A stretch of DNA of 64,000 nucleotides from Leishmania donovani. Its lineage: Eukaryota; Euglenozoa; Kinetoplastea; Trypanosomatida; Trypanosomatidae. The notes beneath the pieces are model-generated. The model did no database searches. It worked only from the letters and a program-made list of their open reading frames with translations, and was not told the origin of the DNA. The DNA lies in NCBI RefSeq assembly GCF_000227135.1, contig NC_018243.1, positions 62,001-126,000 on the forward strand, written 5' to 3'. Positions 10,269-21,423 of this stretch are shown in pieces. Each line of letters opens with the position of its first letter. The first letter of the stretch is position 1. Both the position numbers and the translations under genes were made by a program.

Positions 10269-11703
10269 CGGTGCCGCCAGGGGAGGAAGGGACGGAGGGC
10301 CCCTCCGTATAATTCCCTGAGAGATCGAGAAAGGGATTCGGGAAGGAGAGGGCGAAGGGCTTGCCGTGGCCAGTTGCCCGCGTTGTTGCAGACAACGGCA
10401 ACGTGCACAGGCGATCCAGAACTTGCAAGAATACACGTCGACGTGCGTCTGTGTGCGGAGGTACGTGCGCGTGGATCGTCGGTGGTGGTTCGTGTTCGTG
10501 TGTGTGTGTGTGTGTATATGTGTGTAGCGAGGGAGAGGGACGGACGGAAGCAGCTTGTGGAGGTGGGACACGATGGTGGCAGAAAGCAAGAAATGCAAAA
10601 CCCTGACACCAGATGAAGCGCTGTACGTTTCCCTTGCGGGAAGGGGAACGGTGGGTGGCGAGTCTTCACTGACGCGCACAAACAGAGGCAGAACGGCGCG
10701 CCCGTGTGCGCGCTCGAGCACCTGCATCGGGAACGCTCGCCCATCATGGCTGGCATGTGAGAAAAGATACATCAAGCACGGCGAGAGACAACGAAGAAAG
10801 ACGAAGAGCGCAGCGCCGGGGGGAAGGCAAGTGAACTAGGCACCGGCTGCTCTCACCTTGCTGCTGAAACATTGCCGGCAAGAGCGCCGCTCCTGTGTCA
10901 CCTCCTGCTCTCTCGGTATGTGGCACAAGTGCGTCGCTGAAAACGCCGTTGCGTATCCGACTCTGTGCAGCACCCCTCTCACCCCCTCTCTCGCTCGCTC
11001 GCTCTCGAGATCTCATGAGCAACGAAATATTGCCGCATTCTTTTATTTCCGCTTCCCTTTCGCTGTGTTCAAGGACGGGACTTGGTCTGTGCGCAGACGG
11101 CGGAGTTTTTACGGTGCGGGTCGCGGGTGGACAGAGCGAACGGGAAGCGAGCCAGGCAAAAAGAAACACTTATAGTAGAAACAACAACAAAAAAAAACGA
11201 AGACGGAACAAAAACGAGCCAACGTGACGAAGGAAAGGACGGGGGGTGCGAGGGCGCACCGGCGATGATGTGGCACCACAACGGTGATGGGAGGGGGATG
11301 GAGGCCCTCTTGCACATGATGGACAGCACACACACACACACATCGCCATCATCATCATAACCCAGTGCTCGCTCACACATTCACGCACACACGAGCCAGA
11401 GAGAAAAAGGAGGGAGGGGAGGGGAAGGCACACACACGCGCGCGCGCACACTCCAAAGCATAAAAGAAAAACGAAAAACGAAGATCAACTAAGGAAAGGT
11501 GAAGCACATACGCCGCACAGGCACGAGGGAGGGGGCCAGACGCCGAGCACAGACAAGCTCTGGCTTTGGGTGAGACCATCAGACACGACCGCACGCCAAC
11601 CTACGCCTCTTATGCGGCTCCTTATGCCGTTATGCGGGTAGGTGTGTATGTGCGTGTGTGGAAGTGGCATGGCTCCCGTACGCCCCCTCCTTCGTGCTCG
11701 CGC
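10269..11703. other. Intergenic: 3' UTR of PRL copy 1 and leader of the small gene
   Basis: About 1.4 kb. It holds short CA/TG runs (near 10498-10523 and 11328-11341) and an A-rich stretch around 11160-11215 (pyrimidine-rich on the transcribed strand). No credible gene. Confidence 0.55.
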
Positions 11704-12231
11704 CTACATGATCACGCAGCCCCCACCCTGGTGACGACGCTTGTACTTGGTGATCCAGTGCATCTGTGTCTGATTGATGGCACCCCTGCGCTTCTCGCGG
11801 ATCAGTGCGATGGCGTCTAGTGCAGATACGTTGCCGTACTCCACCAGCGCCAGCGCCACCAAGATTGGTGCGCGGCCCAGGCCCGCCACGCAGTGCACGC
11901 CGATGGTCGGCGGGGGCACGGATGGGTCCTCCTGCTGACGCGCAAGCTCCGTGTCGAGCAGCTTCAGCCAGCTGTCAAGGACCGCGCGCGTCGGCGGCGC
12001 GCCGTCGTCGAATGGCCAGCTGTGGACCTCAATGCCCCTGCTCTTGACGAGGGTGGCGTCGTAGGTCGGGCCGCATACCCGCACCAAGTGCCGCACGCCG
12101 CGGTGCTGCAGCTCCTTGATGTATGTCGGGAGGTTGCTTGGGGACGGCGCGTCGAGGATGAGAAAGTGAAAGAGCACCCTCGACGGCCTCTGCGGGTCGC
12201 AGCAGTCGATCAGCGTAGCGTTCACCTCCAT
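11704..12231 (-). CDS. PRL-1: PRL-type protein tyrosine phosphatase, copy 1 (CAAX-prenylated)
   Basis: A 175-residue phosphatase of the PRL (PTP4A) family. The catalytic loop reads HCVAGLGRAP with Cys114 and Arg120, and the general-acid loop WPFDDGAPP (72-80) supplies the Asp. Cys53 in VCGPTYD sits where human PRLs have the redox partner cysteine. The protein ends in CVIM after KYKRRHQGGG: a basic patch plus a CAAX box predicted to be farnesylated, so it should sit on membranes. PRLs are unusual phosphatases that also bind magnesium transporters of the CNNM type. Leishmania PRL-1 has been reported as a secreted virulence-linked phosphatase (from memory). A paralogue lies at 18770-19300, with ELP3b between the two. 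Confidence 0.93.
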   Translation of the reverse strand: MEVNATLIDCCDPQRPSRVLFHFLILDAPSPSNLPTYIKELQHRGVRHLVRVCGPTYDATLVKSRGIEVHSWPFDDGAPPTRAVLDSWLKLLDTELARQQEDPSVPPPTIGVHCVAGLGRAPILVALALVEYGNVSALDAIALIREKRRGAINQTQMHWITKYKRRHQGGGCVIM

Positions 12232-14639
12232 GGCTGTAACGTCTTCCGGGGCGTGTGTGTGCGACAGGGAAGGGGATCAGACCCTGAAGCTGAGATGGAA
12301 AAGGACGACGCCGAAGTGGAAGAGGATGCGCAGCGGGGCAGGAGCGCCTCACAAGGTCCCGTTCTCTGTTTTTTTTTGTTGTTTCTTCGAAGTGAATGAG
12401 CCGTCTCGCTCTCTCGTCCACGAAAGCACGCGCGATGATGGCGTCCTTCGCTGGTACAACACGCTCGCTCACAAGCCAAAGACCTGTTTCCTCGACGCGA
12501 CTCTATCCACCACACGCACACCGGTGCAACGAGCACACGAGAGCAGCAGAAAAGAGGGGCGCTACGGGGATGTTAACGAACACCACACAGACAGAGAGAG
12601 ACGAAGTGGTGATGTGAAGAGACACACACAGGGCGAGCGGCGTACGAAGGGAGCGACACAGAAAAAAACGTTTGTGTGCGCGCAGGCAAGCGCACTGGAA
12701 TGCAGCGGGCAACGACGACGAGAAGTGTCCGGATGGCAACGCGCACAACGTAAGAGCACACTCGTTCAGCAAACACCCACACAGGCCAAGAAAAGGTGGC
12801 TTACACCGGTGCGGCTCTGCTAGCCCCAAGGCAGATGCAACAACAGGAAAAAAAAACAAGTGAAGAAGGAGGGGTGCGGCGTGAGCTGCTGCAGGCAAGC
12901 ACAATCAACGATGCAGGGCGTCTGTGTGCGCGAGCGCGGACGATGAAGAAAGAGAGCGAAGAAATAACGAAGGGGGACAGTGCATTCGCAACTATGTGTG
13001 TGTGTGTGTGTGTGTGTGTCGCTCAGTAATAAACTCCTTGATCGCTGCGTGCGCGCGTACAAGTCTGCGTTGCTTTCCTGGGAGCGCGGTTATGCTGCCG
13101 TGCCCTTTTCTGTCTTCGCCGATGGCACGGTGTTCACATATCACCAAGCAAACAGCAACAGCGACAACAATCTAAGCCGGTCGACAAGGTCACGCATGTA
13201 CATACGTTCTAGCGGACAGACACTTGCATGCGCACCCTCGCGCGCACTTCCCTTTTCAGGAATGGTCGATGCCAGCCAAGAACGAGTTTACGGAACTCAC
13301 GCTCAGAGACAGAGGGAGAGACAGCCGGAAATCGCACATGCAGACCTACAGAATATGCGTGATACCATACCCGACGAGGGTTTACGGTGCCTTACAGCTA
13401 ATTAACAGTACTCAAGGCACTTCCCTACGCAGGTGTACGTCTTCAACGCTCACAGCGGCAGGCAGACAACGTTCCTCGTCACTCACGGCGGGGCCCTTTT
13501 CGTTAGGTTATTCTTATTGCCCTTCGCGCTTGCGTCACCTACAAGGGACTGGCTGCTGGCGTTCGTGCGAGTGTACACAGCTTGGCGCGTACGGTGCACG
13601 GTGCGCTCGCTCCCAGCGAAACGAAGGAGAAAGCTTCGTGCGCGGCACGACGTGGAGAGAAGCGAGAAGTGATGAGCCGCAGAAGAACCAAAGAAAAAGA
13701 GATATTCGGCTCCGCGGCGTATTCTAGATCAATGTCGATGGATGCACGCGCGCACGTGTGTATGGGCGTGAGCTGGCGGGTATAAGCACAATGACGGAGA
13801 CGTGCCTACGTGCGTGATGCGGGGTCGAAGCGCAAGAGATAGGGGGTGGAACAGGCAAAACGCTCACTGTATATCGAGGCGGGAGGACGAGGGACGGAGG
13901 AAGTCGAAGCTGCAAGGCGAAAGGATGGCGGATTCTGGCGAGGCGACGGTGCCGCAAGTGTCAACGGTGGCGTCGATAAGCACGCATGTTCGCAGTGATT
14001 ACGCGTATGTGGATGCGTGTGTGAGCGTCGATGTCCAGAAGTTCGCATGCAGACAAGAGCAGTCCGAAGTCGGCGAGAGAGAGAAGGAGGGAAAGAGGAG
14101 GGAAAGAGGGGGGTAGGTTTTTGAGGCAGTAGTGCGGCAACGGCAGCAAGAGCTGGGAGCCGACGGGGCCACGCTGCTGCCCGCGGCAACACTAGTCGCG
14201 CCGATACTTGCGTGCGAAAAAAAAAGCAAACAATAATAACAACGATGGAGGGAGCAGATAGTCCGACGCGGACGTCCGCGCAAGTCGACTTCCGGGCCCT
14301 CTCTGCTTTGGACTCCACCCTCTCCAACAACGTGGCTTTGGTATATGCAGCATGCCCCATCAGGATCAGCGGGAGGAGCGCCACGGAAACGAGCGAAACC
14401 CCTCCTCAGCAGTGTACGTTATGGATGCTCGGGTGGCGCTGCTGCCTTCCCATGTGCTGAAAATGTCTTCGTTGCTCTACTCGATCGGATTAAGCTTTAG
14501 GGTTCCTTTTCGTGCTATCATCTAAACACTGTCAGGCGCATGTGCACCTCACCCCCCCCCTGCCGCTGCAGCCCTTCACCACCCCGCCGCGCGCTGCACG
14601 AAAAGCCGGCGGCAAAGGGCCGCGGAAGAGTTGTGCGAT
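12232..14639. other. Intergenic: 3' UTR of ELP3b and leader of PRL copy 1
   Basis: About 2.4 kb without a supported gene. It contains a (TG)n run at 12993-13019 and A-rich stretches near 12660 and 12845 that are T-rich on the transcribed strand. A 192-codon minus-strand frame at 13806-14384 was considered and rejected because of its Ser/Pro/Arg-biased composition. Confidence 0.55.
12993..13019. repeat. (TG)n microsatellite
   Basis: An alternating TG run of about 26 bases (CA on the transcribed strand) in the 3' flank of ELP3b. Confidence 0.9.
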
Positions 14640-16919
14640 TTACAGAGTGCGCGCCGCTGCTTCAGCACGTCCCTCCGCGTCGCTCCGCTGCGGCCACTCG
14701 GTTTCCTCCTCGCGGCACCGTTTTCGCGCTGACCACCACTGCGCAACGCTGGTGCGCAGCTGGCCGTACCATGCAACCGCCTGCGTCCGCACTGCAGCGA
14801 GTGTGGCTACGCCGAGGGACGGTGCCCCACCCGGTATCGGTGAGACTGATGTCGTGCGATTTGCCGCCACCCGCCGCAGCAACGCCTCATCGCGCTCAAG
14901 AGAAAATTCGAGCGGTTCAGCCTTGGGGTCGGTTGTCGGCGCGCCAGTCAACGCATCGCCCATGTCAAGGTTCTTCACGAGAAAGCCGCCACGGTGGGCG
15001 GCCAGGAGTCGGTAGCCACGGCGCTTGTAATACCCGCGGACGCCTACGCCGCTGATGACGGCGATTTGGCTGTACCCTTCCTCCCTGGCGATCGCCTCGG
15101 CTCGGTGAAGAAGGCGCTGGCCAATGCCGCTGTGTTGGGCTGCGGGTGTATGCAAGCGGCCCGCCTCCTCCACGTAGGTGGGCAGGAGATTGCCGTACAC
15201 GTGCAGCTCGCGAATCAGCGCGCACGGCAGGAGCTCCGCGAACGGTGTCTCCCAGTTGCGGATGTTCAGTCGCAGGCGCAGGAAGCCTAAGATGGTCGCG
15301 TCGTCCGTCGGCATCTCGACCGATAGAAACACCTCCGTCCCCTCGCTTGCCTCGTAGCGCCGCTCCTGCAGGGTGGCCGACTTCAGCTTCTCCGTGACTT
15401 CTTTGTCCCCCTTGATTTCACGGCACCGGATGCAGCGGCATCGCCCCCCGCGCTCTCGCAACTTGTGGGCGAGCAGTTGGCGCAGGTTTGCCACCTCGAC
15501 GCCAGCAAGGACGTAGTCCACAGGAATGTCGCGGATGACGCGGTTGATGCGGATCCACGGGTGCACGCGCGCCTTCGCATAGAGCAGCACGTCGATCAAG
15601 TTCTCCAGGCCGTAGGGCGTGTACTTGCCGTCCTTGTACCACTGTTCAATTACAGAGAACGGCGTTGTTTGGCATGGGTAGATCTTCCACTGGTCCGCCT
15701 GAAGATACGGGGAGTCGAGTACGTCATCGAACATGGCCTTATCGACGGCGGGGCTTGCCCCGGGCAGGTCAGGCATGAGATGGATGTCCACCTTGAAGCA
15801 GCTGTCCTTCAACAGCTTGATGGCATTGGCGGTGTCCTCGCGGGTAGACTGGCGATTTACAAGGGTGAGAATGCCGTCGTCCGTGTGCTGCACGCCGAGC
15901 TGCACGCGAGTGCAGCCGAACCGACGCAGCTCCACGAGCATATCTGGGTTGATAGTGTCCGGCCGCGTCTCCAGCGTCACTCCAATGATCTTGCACTGCG
16001 CGGACTCATTCAGCAGCTGCTCCTGGAGCAGGTCCAGCGGTGGCCGTCGCGGAGCGTGCGGAGGATCAAACATGGTGTTGGCCGCGTAGAAGAGGTCGCG
16101 GATGAAGCGCTCGCGATACGGGCGCGGGTAGCTCTCCCAGGTGCCGCCCAACACCAGCAGCTCGACTTTATCGGCGGGGTGGCCGATCGCCACGAGAGAG
16201 CGGACGCGCTCTTCGAACTGGCGGTACGGGTCAAACTCGAGGCGATTCGCCCGCCGCACGCCGGGCTCGTTCAGCAAGTAGCTGCGCGGCTGACCCGGCT
16301 CGTTGGGGCAGTAATAACAGTTCCACCCGCAGCTGAAGTTCTGCCCGTCCGGGTAAGCGGAGGTGAACACAGTAACGACCAGCACGCCGGACTGACTACG
16401 CGGAGCCTTGAACACGAGGTAGCGCTCCAGCACTGGACACACCACAGGCGTCTTCAGACTGGGGGACGGCAAAGTCCCAGACGCAGACGGGGCCGGCGGT
16501 GATACGGCGTCCTCCATGTCCGGGAGAACAGCAGCAGTGAGTGCACCAGAAGAGCCACAGTTCTCCTGGTGTGGCTGTGCAAGTATGTTGACGCCATTCG
16601 CCGCTGCCATAGACTCGCGCAGCAGGTGCTTGTACCCCGCGAGTAGCAGTGACTTCTTGAACACGCGACGGTACTTCCTTTGAAGTTGACGCTGAGCCTT
16701 CTCGATGTCTGTGTTGCACTGCGGGGCAGTCGCTACGATATCGCGCACAAATCGCGACGCCTCCTCCACATCCGCGTCGGAGAAGTCGTTTGGATCCGAC
16801 TCCTGCAGAAGCCGCTCCAGCGTCGGCAGATTAGCCAACTTGTGCTCGATCCGGTTCCAGTCCACAGGCGACTGCGTCGCCGACGGTGCCTCGCCCTCCG
16901 TGTCGCTATCAGAGGACAT
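14640..16919 (-). CDS. ELP3b: Elongator protein 3 family (radical SAM plus GNAT), probable ELP3b
   Basis: A 759-residue protein. The radical-SAM cluster is C-x3-C-x2-C in SCGWNCYYCPNEPG (Cys197, 201, 204), followed by the Elp3 block FDPYRQFEERVRSL. Later motifs include the L-G-G-T-W-E-S-Y, LETRPDTI, RFGCTRVQLGVQH and IDRVLL-like elements of Elp3. A GNAT domain with GIGQRLLHRAE begins near residue 598 and ends in YYKRRGYRLL. Elp3 installs the carboxymethyl group on wobble U34 of tRNA. Trypanosomatids have two paralogues, ELP3a and ELP3b; T. brucei ELP3b has been linked to rDNA transcription (from memory). I favour ELP3b from remembered synteny and the divergent cluster, with moderate certainty. 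About 105 residues follow the usual Elp3 end. The start at 16919 (MSSDSDTEG) is the second in-frame ATG group; a start 15 codons earlier is possible. Confidence 0.88.
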   Translation of the reverse strand: MSSDSDTEGEAPSATQSPVDWNRIEHKLANLPTLERLLQESDPNDFSDADVEEASRFVRDIVATAPQCNTDIEKAQRQLQRKYRRVFKKSLLLAGYKHLLRESMAAANGVNILAQPHQENCGSSGALTAAVLPDMEDAVSPPAPSASGTLPSPSLKTPVVCPVLERYLVFKAPRSQSGVLVVTVFTSAYPDGQNFSCGWNCYYCPNEPGQPRSYLLNEPGVRRANRLEFDPYRQFEERVRSLVAIGHPADKVELLVLGGTWESYPRPYRERFIRDLFYAANTMFDPPHAPRRPPLDLLQEQLLNESAQCKIIGVTLETRPDTINPDMLVELRRFGCTRVQLGVQHTDDGILTLVNRQSTREDTANAIKLLKDSCFKVDIHLMPDLPGASPAVDKAMFDDVLDSPYLQADQWKIYPCQTTPFSVIEQWYKDGKYTPYGLENLIDVLLYAKARVHPWIRINRVIRDIPVDYVLAGVEVANLRQLLAHKLRERGGRCRCIRCREIKGDKEVTEKLKSATLQERRYEASEGTEVFLSVEMPTDDATILGFLRLRLNIRNWETPFAELLPCALIRELHVYGNLLPTYVEEAGRLHTPAAQHSGIGQRLLHRAEAIAREEGYSQIAVISGVGVRGYYKRRGYRLLAAHRGGFLVKNLDMGDALTGAPTTDPKAEPLEFSLERDEALLRRVAANRTTSVSPIPGGAPSLGVATLAAVRTQAVAWYGQLRTSVAQWWSARKRCREEETEWPQRSDAEGRAEAAARTL

Positions 16920-18769
16920 GACGGGCACACCCCAAGAGCAAGGAAAAGACGACATAACGAACAACTAAACAGGTGCAGGTGAGGGCAGTCTCTCCACTGA
17001 CGAGTGCGCCCGAAACGGTGAACGATGATCCTTGTCACTGCATCTAGAACGGCTTACCCACCCACAAATCTGTTCGCCGAAAGGCGCACAGCCCACGTAT
17101 GTGACGAGCTCCGGTGGGAGATGCTGCGTTGCTCGCGATACACGCCTGATCCGTGACACACGCATGAAGCGGAGGGAGACTTAAGACCAAAGAGAGCAAA
17201 ACGGGTGAGGTGAATGAAGGGATGTGCGCCACGCGACTACACGCCCTCGTGGCGACGCACCGGGAGTGCAGCACGGGAGCGATGGCAGACGAGGAGGAGG
17301 GTGCCACGCTCACCAGAAGGAAAGCCGACTGCTCGGCACAGAAATCCTGTGCGCCGAAACGCGCGTAGGCACCGAGACCGATGGCCCGAATCAGCAGCTA
17401 TCCGCGTCCTTTGCCGCTGACTGGCATGTCGGCATCTGTGAGCCGGGCGAGGGAGGGGGTGGAGGGATCTCCTCAAGTGCCCATCGAAGCGCAGAGAGTT
17501 CGCGCTGGGTGATGAGAGAAGGCAGCGAGAAGAACAGAGGCCCAGTGCCGGCACCTCACGAGCTGCACCCCTCCTCCCTGCCTGATGCGGGCGCCGACGA
17601 AGTGCGATACGCCTTCGCGCGTGCGACAGACAACGCATCCTGTCATGGGAGCGCCCCGCCGCAGGGGTGGAACGCGCGACTTCGAGGGAGTCCTCCTTCT
17701 CGCTCTCCCTCGGCGCCATCTTGCATGCGCCTGCACACTTGCGAATTCTTTCGAAGACACCGGCGCTTCCGAGCAGACGAACATACGCTCACAAGCATCA
17801 GCCCAGAAACACCTGCACGCACGGGTTAGAGGATCCCTCCCGCCAAAGCAACACAACGGCATAAGAGGTGTTTTCTGCTCTGCCCGTGCTGCGTCGCGCC
17901 CATCTAGCTGCCACGGCGGCATGGCTCCAGCGCCACTCGCCCCCCCCCCACACACACACACCAGCAGTAGGCAGTGTGACGGCCGGGTGGGATACGCTCG
18001 AGGCGCATGGCGGACCTGCACACCACATACAAATGGCACAAACGTGCTCACACTGTCGCCGGTCGCCGCGACGCACAACGCCACCCGCGACCGGACAGCG
18101 GCAGCGACACCGCGCACGGGCCTCCCCCTCCCCCCTCCCCGTACGCCGTCGCCACTTCACCCTGTCACCAAGAGAAGCGGTTCGGCACTGGCAGGGATAT
18201 AGGAGGGGGGAGGGGCTGGCCTCTCCGCACACAGAGCGGGTGTGCTGAGCACTGTGATATCGCGCCCTTAGACACTCCCCCCCCCTCGTCATCATCAGGG
18301 ACGCCGTCCTGGGGCAGCGCGCATTCACAAGCACATGCACGGGGAAGCGCATACACTGAAAGCAATGGTGTCGTGAGCCACCACTGAAGCCGGCGTGAGC
18401 GCCGGCACAGACATGAACGAAGTCGCGCGCGCGCAAACAACAAACAACAAAGAAAAGTGTTAGTCGGCCTGCAGAGGAGACCAAAGACGTGAGAGACAGA
18501 GTGAGAAGTGGAAGGAGAAGCGGCAGGGCAGTGTGTGCGAAGGGGTTGTGGGGGGGGGGGGAACAACCAACGCGATGCTGCCAATCCGCCACCATCTATC
18601 TTCCCTTCGCGATCGCCGCTCGCGCAGCCTCCTTCCAGACTTTACTGGGGCACGCGTTCCATCACTTCCTTCGTGTCTCCAGCCATCCCTCCACAGAAGC
18701 AGTTGTAAACGGTGCTGTCGAGCACCCGCAAACGCAGGGGCACACGCCACCTCGTCTCTCTGGCGCGTT
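16920..18769. other. Intergenic: 3' UTR of PRL copy 2 and leader of ELP3b
   Basis: About 1.85 kb holding the 417-bp repeat copy B (17880-18296) and a 12-base G run at 18550-18561. No credible gene. Confidence 0.6.
17880..18296 (-). repeat. 417-bp UTR repeat, copy B (SIDER-like)
   Basis: The second copy of the repeat at 2287-2703, same orientation and same length, about 98% identical by eye. The flanks on both sides are unrelated to those of copy A, which marks clear element boundaries (CTGCCCG at the low end, TCATCATC at the high end). It lies in the presumed 3' UTR of PRL copy 2. A pair this similar 15.6 kb apart implies recent movement, gene conversion or selection. The retroposon assignment is inference. 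Confidence 0.85.
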
Positions 18770-19300
18770 TCACATGATAGCGCAGTTGGTACAGGCAAGA
18801 GAACGATCACTCGCCTGGTGATGGCGCGGCCTGTATCGCATGAGCCAATTCAGCTGTACCTGGTTGATGGCACCCTTCCGCCGCTCTCGAACATAGCCCA
18901 CGGCGTCCAGCGGAGCCATGTTGCCGTACTCCACCAGTGCCAACGCAACCAAGATCGGTGCCCGTCCTAGACCCGCCACGCAATGGACCGCGATAGTCTC
19001 CGGCGGCGTCTTGCCGACCTCCAGAGATAGCAAGTCGAGCCAACTGTCAATCACCGCCCGCGTTGGCGGCGCTCCGTCGTCGAAGGTCCACCCATGCACC
19101 TGGATGCCGTTCTTTTCCACCAGCTCGGCATTGTAGGTGGGGCCGCAGGCACGGACGAGGTGGTGCACATTTTGCCGCTGCAGGAGCTTCACGTAGGTGG
19201 GCAGGCTGCTCGGGCTCGGTGCGTCAAGGATGAGGAAGCGGAAAATGACCTCGTCAGTGCCGTTGCGCTTGCAGTCCACAATGGTGCCGTTGATGTCCAT
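18770..19300 (-). CDS. PRL-type protein tyrosine phosphatase, copy 2 (CAAX-prenylated)
   Basis: A 176-residue paralogue of the PRL at 11704-12231. It keeps the catalytic loop HCVAGLGRAP (Cys107, Arg113), the acid loop in altered form (WTFDDGAPP, Pro replaced by Thr), and the redox Cys52 in ACGPTYN. It ends in CAIM, again a CAAX box predicted to be farnesylated, preceded by a longer tail (HHQASDRSLACTN) with an extra Cys. The basic patch before the box is weaker than in copy 1, so membrane targeting may differ. The intervening gene is ELP3b, so this is a dispersed rather than strictly tandem pair. Confidence 0.92.
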   Translation of the reverse strand: MDINGTIVDCKRNGTDEVIFRFLILDAPSPSSLPTYVKLLQRQNVHHLVRACGPTYNAELVEKNGIQVHGWTFDDGAPPTRAVIDSWLDLLSLEVGKTPPETIAVHCVAGLGRAPILVALALVEYGNMAPLDAVGYVRERRKGAINQVQLNWLMRYRPRHHQASDRSLACTNCAIM

Positions 19301-21423
19301 CTTTCCGGCGCGAAGGAGGGCGAGGCAGTGACAGTGAGAGAGTGAATAGCAACCGAAGAGAAACGATTACAGACGTCCACGACGCTTAACGGTCTGGGGA
19401 CGGACGAGCAACAGGGGGAAAGCTGAGGGTTTTGTTAGGGTGTCTGCAGCCCTCCGACGGATTCACGGGACGGAGAATGCGATGTGGGGAATCACAGGAG
19501 CGCATATGCAAGCACGCGGGTCCGCACTAGAAAAATGAGAGTAGCTCACCTTGCGTGTGCGTGTGCGTTTCGGAAGAGGGGGGGGGGTCGGCTGTGGAAA
19601 GAGTAGAGAGAGGCGCTCCGTGTTGCCGCAATCGTGGTCCGCGGCAGTGTCTGAGCGACTTGCTAGCAAACAAGGGGATGGTTACTGTCACAGAGGTGGA
19701 GGAGGCACACTGCAGAGCACGTCGTGCACTACATGCCAACGCAAGCACATGGCAAAGAGCAGAGAGCAAGATTAGGATACGTCGAGACTAACGCAAAACA
19801 CAGAGCGGGGGAAGCCAGGCATGCCGGATGTGCCGGCGCTGAGCTGTGGCTCAAGCACGCGGCATGAGGGAAAGGGTGAGAAAATCATCTACAAGACGGC
19901 GAGGCCGCAGTCTTGCGGCGGCACCCCGCAAGAGGGGCTAGTGGTCCGTCTGGAAACACAGAGAGAGGCACGCACACACCCGGACACAGGCATGTCGCTG
20001 TGTGCCTCTAAAGCGACGCGCAGCACACGAGCGCACAGACCTGCACAGCGAAGATGTAACGAAATCAGCGCGCTTTTTTTTTTCGTGGCTGCTCTCTCTC
20101 TCTCTCCTCCCTCAGGTCTCCTGCTTCTCAATACGAATGGGCGCCGCTTGGGCACCTGCATCCTAGTGTGGTAGCGGGCCTCTTCGATCGTGGCTAGCTG
20201 GCCGACTGCACGCAGAAGCACGAGAAGCTCAATGAGCCTCTCCCTCCTCCCTCCCCTATAACGACAACCACAGTCAACTGGCGGGAGGAGGGAGGCGTGA
20301 AGATGTATGTGAGAAAGAAAGCGTCGTGGAGGCTGGAGAGCGCGGGGTGGGCAGACGAGGCCCCACAAGCGAGGGAAAAGGAGCTGACGAAGCACGGCGC
20401 AAGGCACACACAGACACTTATGAATAGAGCATGCATGTGTATGAATGGGAAGGTGTGGCGGTGTGGCGGGATGGGACAGACGTGTATGCACACTAAGTCA
20501 CCGGCCACGGCATTGTCATGGCACACACACACTCTCCCCCGCGGTGTATTGCATCCACCGGCCGGCATACGCCCCTTACCGTGTGCATCCTAACCGAGCG
20601 AACGCACTTCCAGAGACAGGACGTACCCTCGCAGAGACGACCCGGAGACGCCACCGTGAAGCAGGCAGCAGTCGCAACACAGAAACGAAGAGTCAAGGGG
20701 GTGCACGAAAAAGGCATCAGGCAGCTGCAGCAGCCAATGTCAACGCTGCCGCACACAGTCGATAGATGAGGTCCGCGGGCGTGCATGCAAGCACAACGAA
20801 GGAGACGGAGAAGAAAGTTTCACGTAGAGAAGCGCATGGAAACAGGGCGGAAGAATGCGGGCAAGAGACCTCTCACTCAAGCCACTCAACTGTCCCTCCC
20901 ACGGACCCTTCGTCTCCTTTCTTGAGTTTTCAGTCGGGCGCTTCCGCCCGATGCGTGCATCCGCGTGCGTGTCTTCTTGAAGCCAATGCAACCCGGTACA
21001 AACAAGGGGGAGAAGGCAACGAGCGCGACAAGAAAACGATGCGCTGGTGCGTGGGCGGGTGAGCGATGCTCGAGGCAGCAGACAAAACGGCAGACACGCG
21101 CACTCGCCTACAAGCGCCGACCACATCCACAGCACTGAGCACAGCGCATCCGGTGACACCCCCTTCGCACGCGCACCAAACCGCACACCGGAAAACGAAA
21201 AATAGGAGAAGCGTGGCGCGCAGTGGCAGAGAAGGCTACAGACGGGAAAGGGCAAAAAATGACCGGGTTAACGAAAAGAAACGGCTAACAAAATAACGGA
21301 CGGCGCGTGCGCGCGTTGTATAGTGGCACGAATCGTGGTGTTGGGTGGCGGCGCGACATGCGCACAGGCTGGTGCACACATACACAGAGAGGGGAGCCGA
21401 GATGGGCTATGGGAAGCACACTC
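19301..21423. other. Intergenic: 3' UTR of the ankyrin hydrolase and leader of PRL copy 2
   Basis: About 2.1 kb. A T9 run and TC-rich stretch near 20073-20110 and several purine-rich stretches are present. I see no gene and no second copy of the window's repeats. Confidence 0.55.

Noticed and set aside
10269..10775. N-terminal extension of the small protein to 10775
   Set aside because: It translates CA repeats into His/Thr runs and has no folded character.
13806..14384. 192-codon minus-strand open frame
   Set aside because: Ser/Pro/Arg-biased translation of pyrimidine-rich DNA in the 3' flank of ELP3b.
15465..16502. 345-codon plus-strand open frame
   Set aside because: Antisense to ELP3b, whose motifs are unambiguous on the minus strand.
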